64,000 nucleotides of DNA, taken from positions 388,270 to 452,269 of the forward strand of contig NZ_VIRF01000078.1 in the NCBI RefSeq assembly GCF_008107685.1, written 5' to 3'. Every line of letters starts with the position of its first letter. The first letter of the stretch is position 1. Position numbers and translations under genes: made by a program. The DNA is from Novosphingobium sp. BW1 (GTDB taxonomy: Bacteria > Pseudomonadota > Alphaproteobacteria > Sphingomonadales > Sphingomonadaceae). The notes beneath the pieces are model-generated. The model made no database searches. It worked only from the letters and a program-made list of their open reading frames with translations, and had not been told where the DNA came from. Below are positions 8,943 to 16,430 of this stretch, in pieces.

Positions 8943-10157
8943 ATGACACTCCTCACCGACCAGTTCTTCGATAGCCTCGCCAGCTCGAAGCTGGATACGC
9001 TGGAGGCCGAGACGCTGCCGCGCGAATGCTACGCAAGCGAGGAATTCCACGACTTCGAGATGGAAGCCGTCTTCGCCCACGAATGGCTCTGCGTCGGACG
9101 CGCGGAATGGCTGGAGGAGCAGGGCGACTTCTTCACCGTCAGCCGCACCGATGAGCCCATGATCGTGTGCAAGACCCGCGACGGCGCGATCAAGGCGCTC
9201 TCCTCGGTCTGTCAGCATCGGGCCATGCTGGTCGCCGAAGGCCATGGCAACACCCGCGCCTTCGTGTGCCCCTACCACCACTGGACCTATGACCTCGACG
9301 GCACGCTGGTCGGCGCGCCCGCGATGAGCCGGACCTGCAACTTCGACAAGAAGGCCGCCTCGCTGCCCGAGATCCGCATGGAAATCTGGCACGGCTTCAT
9401 CTTCGTTAACCTCGATCCCGAAGCCGAGCCCCTCACCCCGCGTCTGGCCGCGCTGGAGGATGTCGTTGCGAACTACGACTTCGCCTCGCTGCGTGGCCCC
9501 CGCCCGGAGGAGCCCACCGTGTTCCCCTGGAACTGGAAGGTCATGCTGGAAAACAACAACGACGGCTACCACGCCAGCCGCCTGCACGCAGGGCCTCTGC
9601 ACGACTTCATCCCGAGCGGCCTTGCCACCTTTCCGGAGGTCCCCGCCGACAGCGCGGGCTACTATCGCCTGAACGGCACGCTCCACAAGAACGCCGGGTT
9701 CAACGCGACGCAGAAGTCGATCTTCCCGGTCTTCCCCAAGCTGACCGAGGAGGAACAGAACCGCTTGCTCTTCGTGAACCTGCCGCCCAGCCTCAGCCTG
9801 GTCGTTCTGAACGACAGCGTCATCTACCTCATCATGGACCCCAAGTCCGCGAACTCGCACGCGCTCACCATCGGAACGCTGATGGCGCCCGAGGCGATGG
9901 AGGATCCGCTCTACGACCTCAAGGTCAAGATGACCGACGAAGCTGTGGAGCGCATCGTCGCGCAGGACTTCCACGTCGACGAGCTCGTCCAGCAGGGCCT
10001 GCGATCACGCCATGCACCGCGCGGCCGCTATTCCTGGCAGGAAGGCGCCCAGCGCCTCCTCAACGTCTGGCTGGTCGATCGCTACTGGGCCGAATGGGAC
10101 CGCCGCCGCGGCCCTTCTGCGCCCGTCACCCGGCTTCGTGCCGGTTCGTCCGGCTGA
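8943..10157 (+). CDS. Rieske non-heme iron aromatic ring-hydroxylating oxygenase, alpha subunit
   Basis: 404-residue catalytic subunit that would activate oxygen to hydroxylate or demethylate an aromatic substrate. The Rieske [2Fe-2S] ligands are Cys90-x-His92 and Cys109-x2-His112. The mononuclear iron site is in NNNDGYHASRLH, with His210 and His215. I start at the ATG at 8943 because the upstream extension lacks conserved residues. No ferredoxin, reductase or beta subunit lies beside it, so it would need electron-transfer partners encoded elsewhere. Downstream come a VOC protein, an extradiol dioxygenase, an amidase and a TauD oxygenase in the same direction. The two strong terminators flanking the gene suggest it has its own promoter. 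Confidence 0.92.
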   Translation: MTLLTDQFFDSLASSKLDTLEAETLPRECYASEEFHDFEMEAVFAHEWLCVGRAEWLEEQGDFFTVSRTDEPMIVCKTRDGAIKALSSVCQHRAMLVAEGHGNTRAFVCPYHHWTYDLDGTLVGAPAMSRTCNFDKKAASLPEIRMEIWHGFIFVNLDPEAEPLTPRLAALEDVVANYDFASLRGPRPEEPTVFPWNWKVMLENNNDGYHASRLHAGPLHDFIPSGLATFPEVPADSAGYYRLNGTLHKNAGFNATQKSIFPVFPKLTEEEQNRLLFVNLPPSLSLVVLNDSVIYLIMDPKSANSHALTIGTLMAPEAMEDPLYDLKVKMTDEAVERIVAQDFHVDELVQQGLRSRHAPRGRYSWQEGAQRLLNVWLVDRYWAEWDRRRGPSAPVTRLRAGSSG

Positions 10158-10191
10158 ACCTGATCCTTCACTGGATACCCTCCCAACTTTG

Positions 10192-10224
10192 CGGCGTCCG
10201 GCCTGTCCGGGCGCCGTTTTCTTT
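10192..10224 (+). terminator. Rho-independent terminator after the Rieske oxygenase gene
   Basis: CGGCGTCCGG (10192-10201) pairs with CCGGGCGCCG (10207-10216), a 10-bp stem with one wobble and a 5-base loop. It is followed directly by TTTTCTTT. Confidence 0.82.
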
Positions 10225-10349
10225 ACAGGTAAGGGCATGCTCCGGTCGCTGCCGATCAAGCTTTCGTGCGTACCCGCTCCAGCCTTGGTACGCGACCTCT
10301 GGCTACCCACGAGGCCACGACATGCCAGCCAAGGGGAGCATACCGGCAC

Positions 10350-10835
10350 ATGACCAACAGCCTCATCTTCTTCGACATTCCCAGCGACGATCCCGATGCG
10401 GCGGGCAAGTTCTACGCCGAGGTCTTCGGGTGGGAAGACGACCCGCGTCTGGGCGGCGCGTACCACCGCATGGTCCCGGGCGGTTTCTTCGCCAACAAGG
10501 ACGGTTCGGACAGCGAGATCGGGCACCTGCACATGGGCATCGGCAAAGTCTCCAACATGCGCCCCCATCCCGATCCCGAGGGCATCGAGCCGCGCACAAT
10601 GAACAGCGGTGGCCGCGGCGCCCGCATCTGGATCCTGATCGACGACAAAGACACGCCCGAGCGCATCCTCGCCACCGCCGAGAAACTGGGCGCCACGGTT
10701 CTGTGGCGCAACCACTACTGGGCCGAGTTCAATGGCCTCAACCACTGTTTCGTGGATCCCTGGGGCAACCACATCATGCTCTGGGGCAAGGCCGGCAACC
10801 CGCCCCAGGTGCCCGAGAACTATACCCGCGAATAA
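10350..10835 (+). CDS. VOC (glyoxalase/bleomycin-resistance/extradiol dioxygenase fold) family protein
   Basis: 161-residue protein of the vicinal-oxygen-chelate superfamily, beginning MTNSLIFFDIPSDDPDAAG. AAGGGGAG at 10331-10338 supports the ATG at 10350 over the longer frame from 10266. It keeps the typical start (F-x-D-I-P-x-x-D-P) and the C-terminal metal-side segment DPWGNHIMLWG. The family includes glyoxalases, lactoylglutathione lyase-like proteins and small dioxygenases; one copy of the fold would need to dimerise. It sits between the Rieske oxygenase and the extradiol dioxygenase, so it may act on a ring-cleavage product. The exact reaction is unknown. Confidence 0.82.
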   Translation: MTNSLIFFDIPSDDPDAAGKFYAEVFGWEDDPRLGGAYHRMVPGGFFANKDGSDSEIGHLHMGIGKVSNMRPHPDPEGIEPRTMNSGGRGARIWILIDDKDTPERILATAEKLGATVLWRNHYWAEFNGLNHCFVDPWGNHIMLWGKAGNPPQVPENYTRE

Positions 10836-10992
10836 GCGGGACGCAGGAGGACCTGCCTTCCGGCCCGAAAGCCGCGCGACAAGTTCTTGTGCGCCGCGAT
10901 CCAAGACCGGAAGGCAGCCCGCGCCATAGCGTTCGAGCGCGCCCCCATACCCACGAAAAAGGGGCTGACAGGTCCAAGGAGAGCCAAGAGCA

Positions 10993-11775
10993 ATGAGCCG
11001 ACTTCCCATCGTCTTCTTCGGGCACGGCAGCCCGATGGTCGCGCTGGAAAAGAGCGACGTGACCCGCCAGTGGAAGGCCATGGGCGAGCGCATCGGCAAG
11101 CCGCGCGCGATCCTGTGCATCTCGGCGCACTGGCAGACGCGCGGCACAGCCGTCACCGCCATGGCCCAGCCGCGCACCATCCATGACTTCGGCGCCTTTC
11201 CGCAGGCGCTCTTCGACGTGCAGTACCCCGCGCCCGGCGATCCCGAACTTGCCGAACGCGTGCGCGAACTGCTCGCCCCCATGGATGTGAAGATGGACGC
11301 AAACTGGGGGCTCGACCACGGTACCTGGACGGTACTCGTCCACGCCTATCCCGAAGCCGACGTGCCGGTGATCCAGCTTTCGATGGACCTTGCCAAGAGC
11401 CCGCAGCAGCACTGGGAGGTCGGCCGCGCGCTGCGCCCCTTGCGCGACGAGGGCGTGCTCATCATGGCGACGGGCAACATCGTCCACAATCTGCCCGCGA
11501 TGGACTGGGCCAATCCGCTGGCCGAGCCCTACCCCTGGGCCACGCTCTTTAACGACACGATGTGCCAAGCCGTAGAAAACGATGATCCGCAGGTCGTGAT
11601 CGACTACCAGCAGCTGGGCGATGCGGCGCGCTATTCGGTGCCCTCCTCGGACCACTTCCTGCCGCTGCTCTATTTCCTGGGTGCGCGGCATGAAGGGGAA
11701 AGTGCCATCTTCGCGCCCCACTTCATCCAGCACAAATCGCTTTCCATGACGAGCGTGCTGATCGGCGCGGACTGA
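10993..11775 (+). CDS. DODA-type (class III, LigB superfamily) extradiol ring-cleavage dioxygenase
   Basis: 260-residue metal-dependent enzyme of the 4,5-DOPA extradiol dioxygenase (YgiD/LigB) group, which cleaves catechol-type rings next to the hydroxyls. Probable metal ligands are His11 in FFGHGSP and His46 in CISAHW, with further conserved His in GLDHGTW (His109), NIVHNL and SSDHFLPLLY. Length matches the family (about 260). The ATG is preceded by AAGGAGAGCC. It follows the VOC gene after 157 bases and precedes the amidase by 60, all in one direction. With the Rieske oxygenase upstream it makes a plausible hydroxylate-then-cleave pair; the ring it opens is not known. Confidence 0.9.
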   Translation: MSRLPIVFFGHGSPMVALEKSDVTRQWKAMGERIGKPRAILCISAHWQTRGTAVTAMAQPRTIHDFGAFPQALFDVQYPAPGDPELAERVRELLAPMDVKMDANWGLDHGTWTVLVHAYPEADVPVIQLSMDLAKSPQQHWEVGRALRPLRDEGVLIMATGNIVHNLPAMDWANPLAEPYPWATLFNDTMCQAVENDDPQVVIDYQQLGDAARYSVPSSDHFLPLLYFLGARHEGESAIFAPHFIQHKSLSMTSVLIGAD

Positions 11776-11835
11776 TCCTGCCCGCCGCATCCTGCACCTC
11801 GCATATTCTCCCTATCCACGCCCACAGGAGTTTCG

Positions 11836-12930
11836 ATGGCCCTCATCAACGCCAAGTCCCAAGCCGCGCGCGCCACCGCGATGCCCGGCGCCCTACACCA
11901 TCTCAAGGCCACGCCCGAGACCGTGCACTGGGGCTATTTCTCGCCTGACATCAAGCCGGTGCTGCACGTGAAGAGCGGCGACCTTATCCACGGCGAGGCC
12001 ATCACTCACCACGCAGGAGACGATCCCGAGCTGATGTTCGATGAGAACATCAAGCGCATCTTCACCGAGATCGATCCCACCACCCGCGCGCCCGGTTGCC
12101 ACATCATGACCGGCCCGATCTATATCGAGGACGCGGAACCGGGCGACATGCTGGAAGTACGCTATTTCGAGATGAAGCCGCGCCATAACTACGGCTCGAA
12201 TCTCCAGGCCAACTGGGGCCACCTCTACAAGGAGTTCGACGAGACCGAGCGCGTGACGATCTACAAGCTTGATCCCAATGCGATGACGGCCTCCGCGCTC
12301 TACGCCTACGATGTCGAGGGCGTCTACACGACGCCCGGCCGCATCACGCATTGCCCGACCTGCGACCGCTCCGAGGCGCTGCCCGGCATCACCATCCCGG
12401 CCCGACCGCATTTGGGCACTGCGGGCGTCGCGCCCGCCGTCAACGAACCCGTCAGCACGATCCCGCCCGGCCTTCACGGCGGCAACATCGACAACTGGCG
12501 CATCGGCGCGGGCGCGAAAATGTACTACCCCGTGCAGGTCAAGGGCGGCCTCTTCTCGATAGGCGACCCCCACGTCAGCCAGGGCGACGGCGAGATCAGC
12601 GGCACGGCGATCGAAAGCTCGCTCGACGTCCTGTTCCAGATCATCCTGCGCAAGGACTTCGCGTTCCCCTCGCCGCTGCTCGAGACACCCGACTACTGGA
12701 TCGTCCATGGCTTCGGGGAGGATCTGGATGCGGCCATGAAGGGCGCCTCGCTCGACATGATGCACCTCTTGACCGAGCATCAGGGCCTCTCGCGCCACGA
12801 CAGCTACTCGCTGATGAGCGTCGCCTCCGACTTCGGCGTGACGCAGGTTGTCGATGGCACGCAAGGCATCCACTGCCGCATCGAACGCCGCATCTTCCCC
12901 GAGAAGGGCACGTTCACCGATCCTGAATAA
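11836..12930 (+). CDS. Acetamidase/formamidase family protein (stand-alone)
   Basis: 364-residue hydrolase of the acetamidase/formamidase (FmdA/AmdA) family, which releases ammonia from short amides. The conserved family start (TPETVHWGYFSPDIKPVL), the central GLHGGNIDNWRIG and the metal/active-site region GDPHVSQGDGEISGTAIE are all present. AGGAG stands 5 bases before the ATG. It is clearly related to the C-terminal half of the AraC-amidase fusion at 16431, so the island carries two paralogues. The neighbouring ring-cleavage enzymes suggest it hydrolyses an amide or formamide made by ring opening. A long perfect hairpin lies just downstream. Confidence 0.9.
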   Translation: MALINAKSQAARATAMPGALHHLKATPETVHWGYFSPDIKPVLHVKSGDLIHGEAITHHAGDDPELMFDENIKRIFTEIDPTTRAPGCHIMTGPIYIEDAEPGDMLEVRYFEMKPRHNYGSNLQANWGHLYKEFDETERVTIYKLDPNAMTASALYAYDVEGVYTTPGRITHCPTCDRSEALPGITIPARPHLGTAGVAPAVNEPVSTIPPGLHGGNIDNWRIGAGAKMYYPVQVKGGLFSIGDPHVSQGDGEISGTAIESSLDVLFQIILRKDFAFPSPLLETPDYWIVHGFGEDLDAAMKGASLDMMHLLTEHQGLSRHDSYSLMSVASDFGVTQVVDGTQGIHCRIERRIFPEKGTFTDPE

Positions 12931-12954
12931 GATCCACTTGCGGGCGACCGCAAG

Positions 12955-12998
12955 GCGAGGCCGGACCGGAAAACCTCCTCTTTCCCGTCCGGCCTCGC
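12955..12998 (+). terminator. Strong hairpin after the amidase gene, terminator-like without a T-run
   Basis: GCGAGGCCGGAC (12955-12966) pairs perfectly with GTCCGGCCTCGC (12987-12998). Inside it GGAAA pairs with TTTCC, leaving an 8-base loop. No T-run follows, so an mRNA-stabilising structure is an alternative to termination. Confidence 0.45.
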
Positions 12999-13052
12999 GC
13001 CCGTCCACCGACCGCGTTAGAGATACGGGCAAGGCCCCGACGGAGATTGACG

Positions 13053-13865
13053 ATGAGCTATGAAACGATTGACGTGCGGCCGGTGACCAAGCGGATTGGC
13101 GCGGAAATCTTCGGGGTCGACCTGACGAAGCCACTCGGCAACCAGACCTATGCCGAGATCCGCGACGCGCTGCTCAAGCATCAGGTCGTGTTCTTTCGCG
13201 AGCAGGAGATCGACCACGAGGCGCACCTCGCCTTCGGCCAGGCCTTCGGGAAGTTTCACACGCATTCGGCGGTCAAGGGCCTGCCCGACCACCCGCATAT
13301 CGTGCAGATCCACGCCGATGCCGACAGCAAGTACATCGCGGGCGACAACTGGCACTCCGACCTTTCGTGCGATCCCGAACCGCCGATGGGCTCGATCCTC
13401 TACATGCACACGATGCCCGAGGACGGCGGCGACACGCTGTTCTCCAGCATGACCGCGGCCTACGAGGCGCTGTCCGAGCCAATGAAGCGCTTCCTTGAAC
13501 CGCTGACCGCGGTTCACGATGCGAACCCTGTCTACAAGGCGATCTTCCCGGACATCGACAAGCAGTACGAGTGCAACACGCACCCGGTCATTCGCACCCA
13601 CCCGGAAACGGGACGCAAGCTATTGTTCGTAAACTCCTCCTACACCACGAAGATCAACGAGCTGTCCAAGACCGAAAGCGATGCCGTTCTCAAGTGCCTC
13701 TACGAGCACGTGAAGGACCCCAATTTTCAGGTTCGCTTCCGCTGGCGCCCGCACTCCATCGCCTTCTGGGACAACCGCTGCACCCAGCACTTCGCAGTAT
13801 GGGACTACTTCCCTGAGACGCGCTCGGGCTTCCGCGTGACCATCGCGGGCGATCGCCCATTTTGA
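13053..13865 (+). CDS. TauD/TfdA-family Fe(II)/2-oxoglutarate dioxygenase
   Basis: 270-residue cytoplasmic oxygenase of the TauD/TfdA family, which couples 2-oxoglutarate decarboxylation to hydroxylation, often to split a C-S, C-O or C-N bond. The iron ligands are His101 and Asp103 in NWHSDLSC and His246 in CTQHFAVWDY, with Arg near 257-261 for 2-oxoglutarate. I use the ATG at 13053 with GGAG 7 bases upstream; a TTG two codons earlier is less likely. It is closer to the taurine and 2,4-D oxygenases than the second TauD-like gene at 26226. It ends the rightward group that began with the Rieske oxygenase. Substrate unknown. Confidence 0.9.
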   Translation: MSYETIDVRPVTKRIGAEIFGVDLTKPLGNQTYAEIRDALLKHQVVFFREQEIDHEAHLAFGQAFGKFHTHSAVKGLPDHPHIVQIHADADSKYIAGDNWHSDLSCDPEPPMGSILYMHTMPEDGGDTLFSSMTAAYEALSEPMKRFLEPLTAVHDANPVYKAIFPDIDKQYECNTHPVIRTHPETGRKLLFVNSSYTTKINELSKTESDAVLKCLYEHVKDPNFQVRFRWRPHSIAFWDNRCTQHFAVWDYFPETRSGFRVTIAGDRPF

Positions 13866-13901
13866 GTTATGCCCTGCTGGCGCTGGAAGCCTGTGCATTG
13901 A

Positions 13902-14468
13902 CCATGCTGCCCGCCGCAATCGAGGCGAAAGCCGCTCACGACGGTCGCCACCCTCCAGCTGGTCGAGAAGGCCCGGCACCTCGTCATCGGATACCGGCCG
14001 AGCCCGAGCGGTCATGTCGCCATCGACGCCGTCGCAACCTCGGAATACCGCAATCCCTTGCGCCTGCGCGATGGCAGCGGCGCCCTGGCCGGAAGGTTCG
14101 ATAACTAACGCCACGTCGCCGAAATGCTGGCGCACACGGGCGTGTGGCAGGGCAAACGCGTGGTCTCCAAGGCAAGCGAAAACCTCATGTTTTTACTCCA
14201 ACTGCGCACCAAAGGCGGCGACCATCTGGACAGGCCATGCAGCCTTGGCCTTGCAACCGGCGATGCCGAAACCGAGGCACGCGGTGGACTTCCGATCAGT
14301 GCAGGCAGTTGGTCGGGATCGGCCAACCCCAACTTCTTCGCCGATCCTTTCCATGATATCGTCGCGATACTGATGACCAACGAACTGACGCCGTGCGCCT
14401 TCGAGGCGCGTACCTGGCGGCTGCGCGAAGCGATCAACCGTGCCACACTGGCGGTTGCCGAGCGCTAG
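13902..14468 (+). pseudogene. Serine hydrolase (class C beta-lactamase-like) pseudogene
   Basis: One reading frame carries scattered pieces of the beta-lactamase/esterase family. KPLTTVATLQLVE at the left matches the helix after the SxxK nucleophile, with SRRK just before it. An abrupt join leads to RLRDGSGALAGRFDN and a TAA at 14106-14108. The frame then continues as RHVAEMLAHTGVWQGKRVVS, GSWSGSANPNFFADPF and VAILMTNEL, the usual C-terminal part. The centre of the enzyme is therefore deleted and a stop interrupts the rest. The family and the order of pieces are my reading of the motifs. Left end approximate. Confidence 0.7.
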
Positions 14469-14576
14469 CTTGATCGCGTCCAACGCCAACGCGAATGGTT
14501 TGCGCGAGCGCAACGACGCCCGGCTGGAAAACCACTAGACGCCCTTGATGCACAGCCTCGCCACGACAGGTTCACG

Positions 14577-16004
14577 ATGAGCACGAACGCCCACGCCTCT
14601 CCCGAGACACCTTCCCTCTCGCCGCTGCGCCTGCGCCTCATCATGGCGCTGGTCACCGGCGCCCTGTTCATGGAGATCCTCGACGCCTCCATCATCATCA
14701 CCGCGCTCCCGCGCATGGCTCGTGATTTCGGGACGAGCGCGGTGGGGCTCAACATTGGCGTCACGGCCTATATCCTGACCCTCGGCATCCTCATTCCAGC
14801 CAGCGGCTGGGTGGCCGAACGCTTCGGGGCGCGGCGTATATTCGCCATCGCCATCGCTCTCTTCACCCTCGCATCGGCGCTATGCGGACAGGCGTCCAGC
14901 CTGACCGAGTTCGTCGCCCTGCGCATATTCCAGGGGGCTGCGGGCGCGATGATGGTGCCGGTCGGCCAGGTCATCGTCCTTACCTGCACGCCGCGCGAAA
15001 AGCTGATGGTGGCGATGTCGAACCTCATCTGGCCCGCGCTTATCGCGCCGGTGGTCGGACCGCCACTCGGTGGTTTCATCACCGAACACCTGGGCTGGAA
15101 CTGGATATTCTATCTCAACGTACCGCTCGGCCTCTTTGGCCTTTTCGGCGCCTGGATACTGGTGCCCGAAAGCGCCCGCCCGGAAGGAAGCCGCCGTTTC
15201 GACTGGGCCGGATTTGCGATCACCGCACTCGGCACCTTCGGCTTGCTGGCCGGGCTAGAACTCATGGGCGCAACCGGGAATCCGGCCGCACTCGCCCTCG
15301 TCGCGCTGGGCCTGGCCCTCCTGCTCCTCGCGCTCAGGCATATGGCCCGCGTGCCCACGCCCATGGTCCGGCTCGACAATTTCGCGATCCCGACCTTCCG
15401 CGCCACCATCCGAGGCGGCTCGCTCTCGCGCGTCGGGGTCGCCGCCGCCCCTTTCCTCCTGCCGCTGCTGTTGCAGGTTGGCCTGGGCTACAGCCCGTCC
15501 GAAGCGGGTCTGATCCTGATCGCGCTCTTTGCGGGCAACCTTGCCATGAAATCGATGACGACGCCGGTCCTGCGCACCTTCGGCTATCGCCGCGTGCTGA
15601 TCGGCTCCTCGCTCGCGAGCTTTGCCGGGATCGCCGGCGGTGCGCTGCTTGCGCCGGGGACCCCGGTCACGCTGATCTGCGCCTTTCTGTTTTTCTCAGG
15701 CATGACCCGCTCGATGCACTTCACGACGCTGGGAACGATGGCCTTTTCGGACATTCCCAAGCCGCAGATGAGCGATGCGACGAGCCTGTTCAACACCTCG
15801 ATCCAGCTGATGATGGCCTGCGGCATCGCGCTCTCCGCCCTCGCGGTAAATCTGGGGGAAACGCTGGGCTCCGGTGCACCGGACGTACCCTACCGCCTCG
15901 CCTTCCTGCCACTCAGCCTGCTGTGCCTCGCCACGCTGATCGAAGCCCGTCGCCTGCCGCGCGATGCGGGCGACAGCTTCGTTGGCCGCAAGTCGCAGGC
16001 CTGA
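14577..16004 (+). CDS. MFS transporter, DHA2/EmrB-like
   Basis: 475-residue drug:proton antiporter-type MFS protein with about 14 predicted membrane helices. DHA2-type features are the first helix ending in EILDASIIITALPRMARDFG and the motif-C-like GAAGAMMVPVGQV. The ATG at 14577 follows a weak ribosome site. This family usually exports toxic compounds, so here it may protect against the island substrate or its products. The only adaptor-like (EmrA) protein in the window is the metal-type one at 1143. It follows a pseudogene and runs convergently into the small membrane-protein gene at 16012. Confidence 0.85.
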   Translation: MSTNAHASPETPSLSPLRLRLIMALVTGALFMEILDASIIITALPRMARDFGTSAVGLNIGVTAYILTLGILIPASGWVAERFGARRIFAIAIALFTLASALCGQASSLTEFVALRIFQGAAGAMMVPVGQVIVLTCTPREKLMVAMSNLIWPALIAPVVGPPLGGFITEHLGWNWIFYLNVPLGLFGLFGAWILVPESARPEGSRRFDWAGFAITALGTFGLLAGLELMGATGNPAALALVALGLALLLLALRHMARVPTPMVRLDNFAIPTFRATIRGGSLSRVGVAAAPFLLPLLLQVGLGYSPSEAGLILIALFAGNLAMKSMTTPVLRTFGYRRVLIGSSLASFAGIAGGALLAPGTPVTLICAFLFFSGMTRSMHFTTLGTMAFSDIPKPQMSDATSLFNTSIQLMMACGIALSALAVNLGETLGSGAPDVPYRLAFLPLSLLCLATLIEARRLPRDAGDSFVGRKSQA

Positions 16005-16011
16005 GCTTGCC

Positions 16012-16230
16012 TTAACGCTTCGCCCAGGTACGACGCGCACGCCGCACGCACCAACTCCACACCGGAACAGGCGAGCCTGCCAGAAGCAGCACGATCAGAA
16101 ACTCGAGCGGACGGCGAAACAGCGCATCGAACCCGGCGAAGCCTACGATGGCAAAGATCGCAAAGAGAATGACGAACGTGAAGACAAGGGCGAGGAGAAC
16201 AAACGCCCCGGCAGCAAGTTTGGAAGGCAT
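16012..16230 (-). CDS. Small membrane protein of unknown function
   Basis: 72-residue protein with two hydrophobic helices (FVLLALVFTFVILFAIFAIV and FLIVLLLAGSPVPVW) and a basic tail (RRARRTWAKR). I do not recognise the family. It is convergent with the MFS gene, with stops 8 bases apart, and leads away from the AraC-amidase gene. The composition and two clean helices support real coding, but no motif gives a role. Confidence 0.5.
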   Translation of the reverse strand: MPSKLAAGAFVLLALVFTFVILFAIFAIVGFAGFDALFRRPLEFLIVLLLAGSPVPVWSWCVRRARRTWAKR

Positions 16231-16430
16231 GGGCGCCCGCTAGCACAGGGCCGTGAGACCTGCGAGCGGGCGAATTGTCCTCCTAGCAGGACGGACTTGT
16301 CCGAGAGCCATCGCCCTCGGGCTCCCGACATTGTCTACCTCGCATTGCACGCGCGATCCTGGCCGAGCAAGGCAATGTCACCCATTTTCGGGGTCCAGGG
16401 GCGATGCCCCCTTGAATAATCTCTTCCTGC

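Noticed and set aside
13862..14104. An 80-residue frame after the TauD gene
   Set aside because: Its residue content is typical of a shifted frame; the serine-hydrolase pieces lie in a different frame of the same region.
16395..16413. GGGGC/GCCCC hairpin just after the AraC-amidase gene as terminator
   Set aside because: The stem is short, GC-only and lacks a T-run in the direction of transcription, so it is too weak to list.
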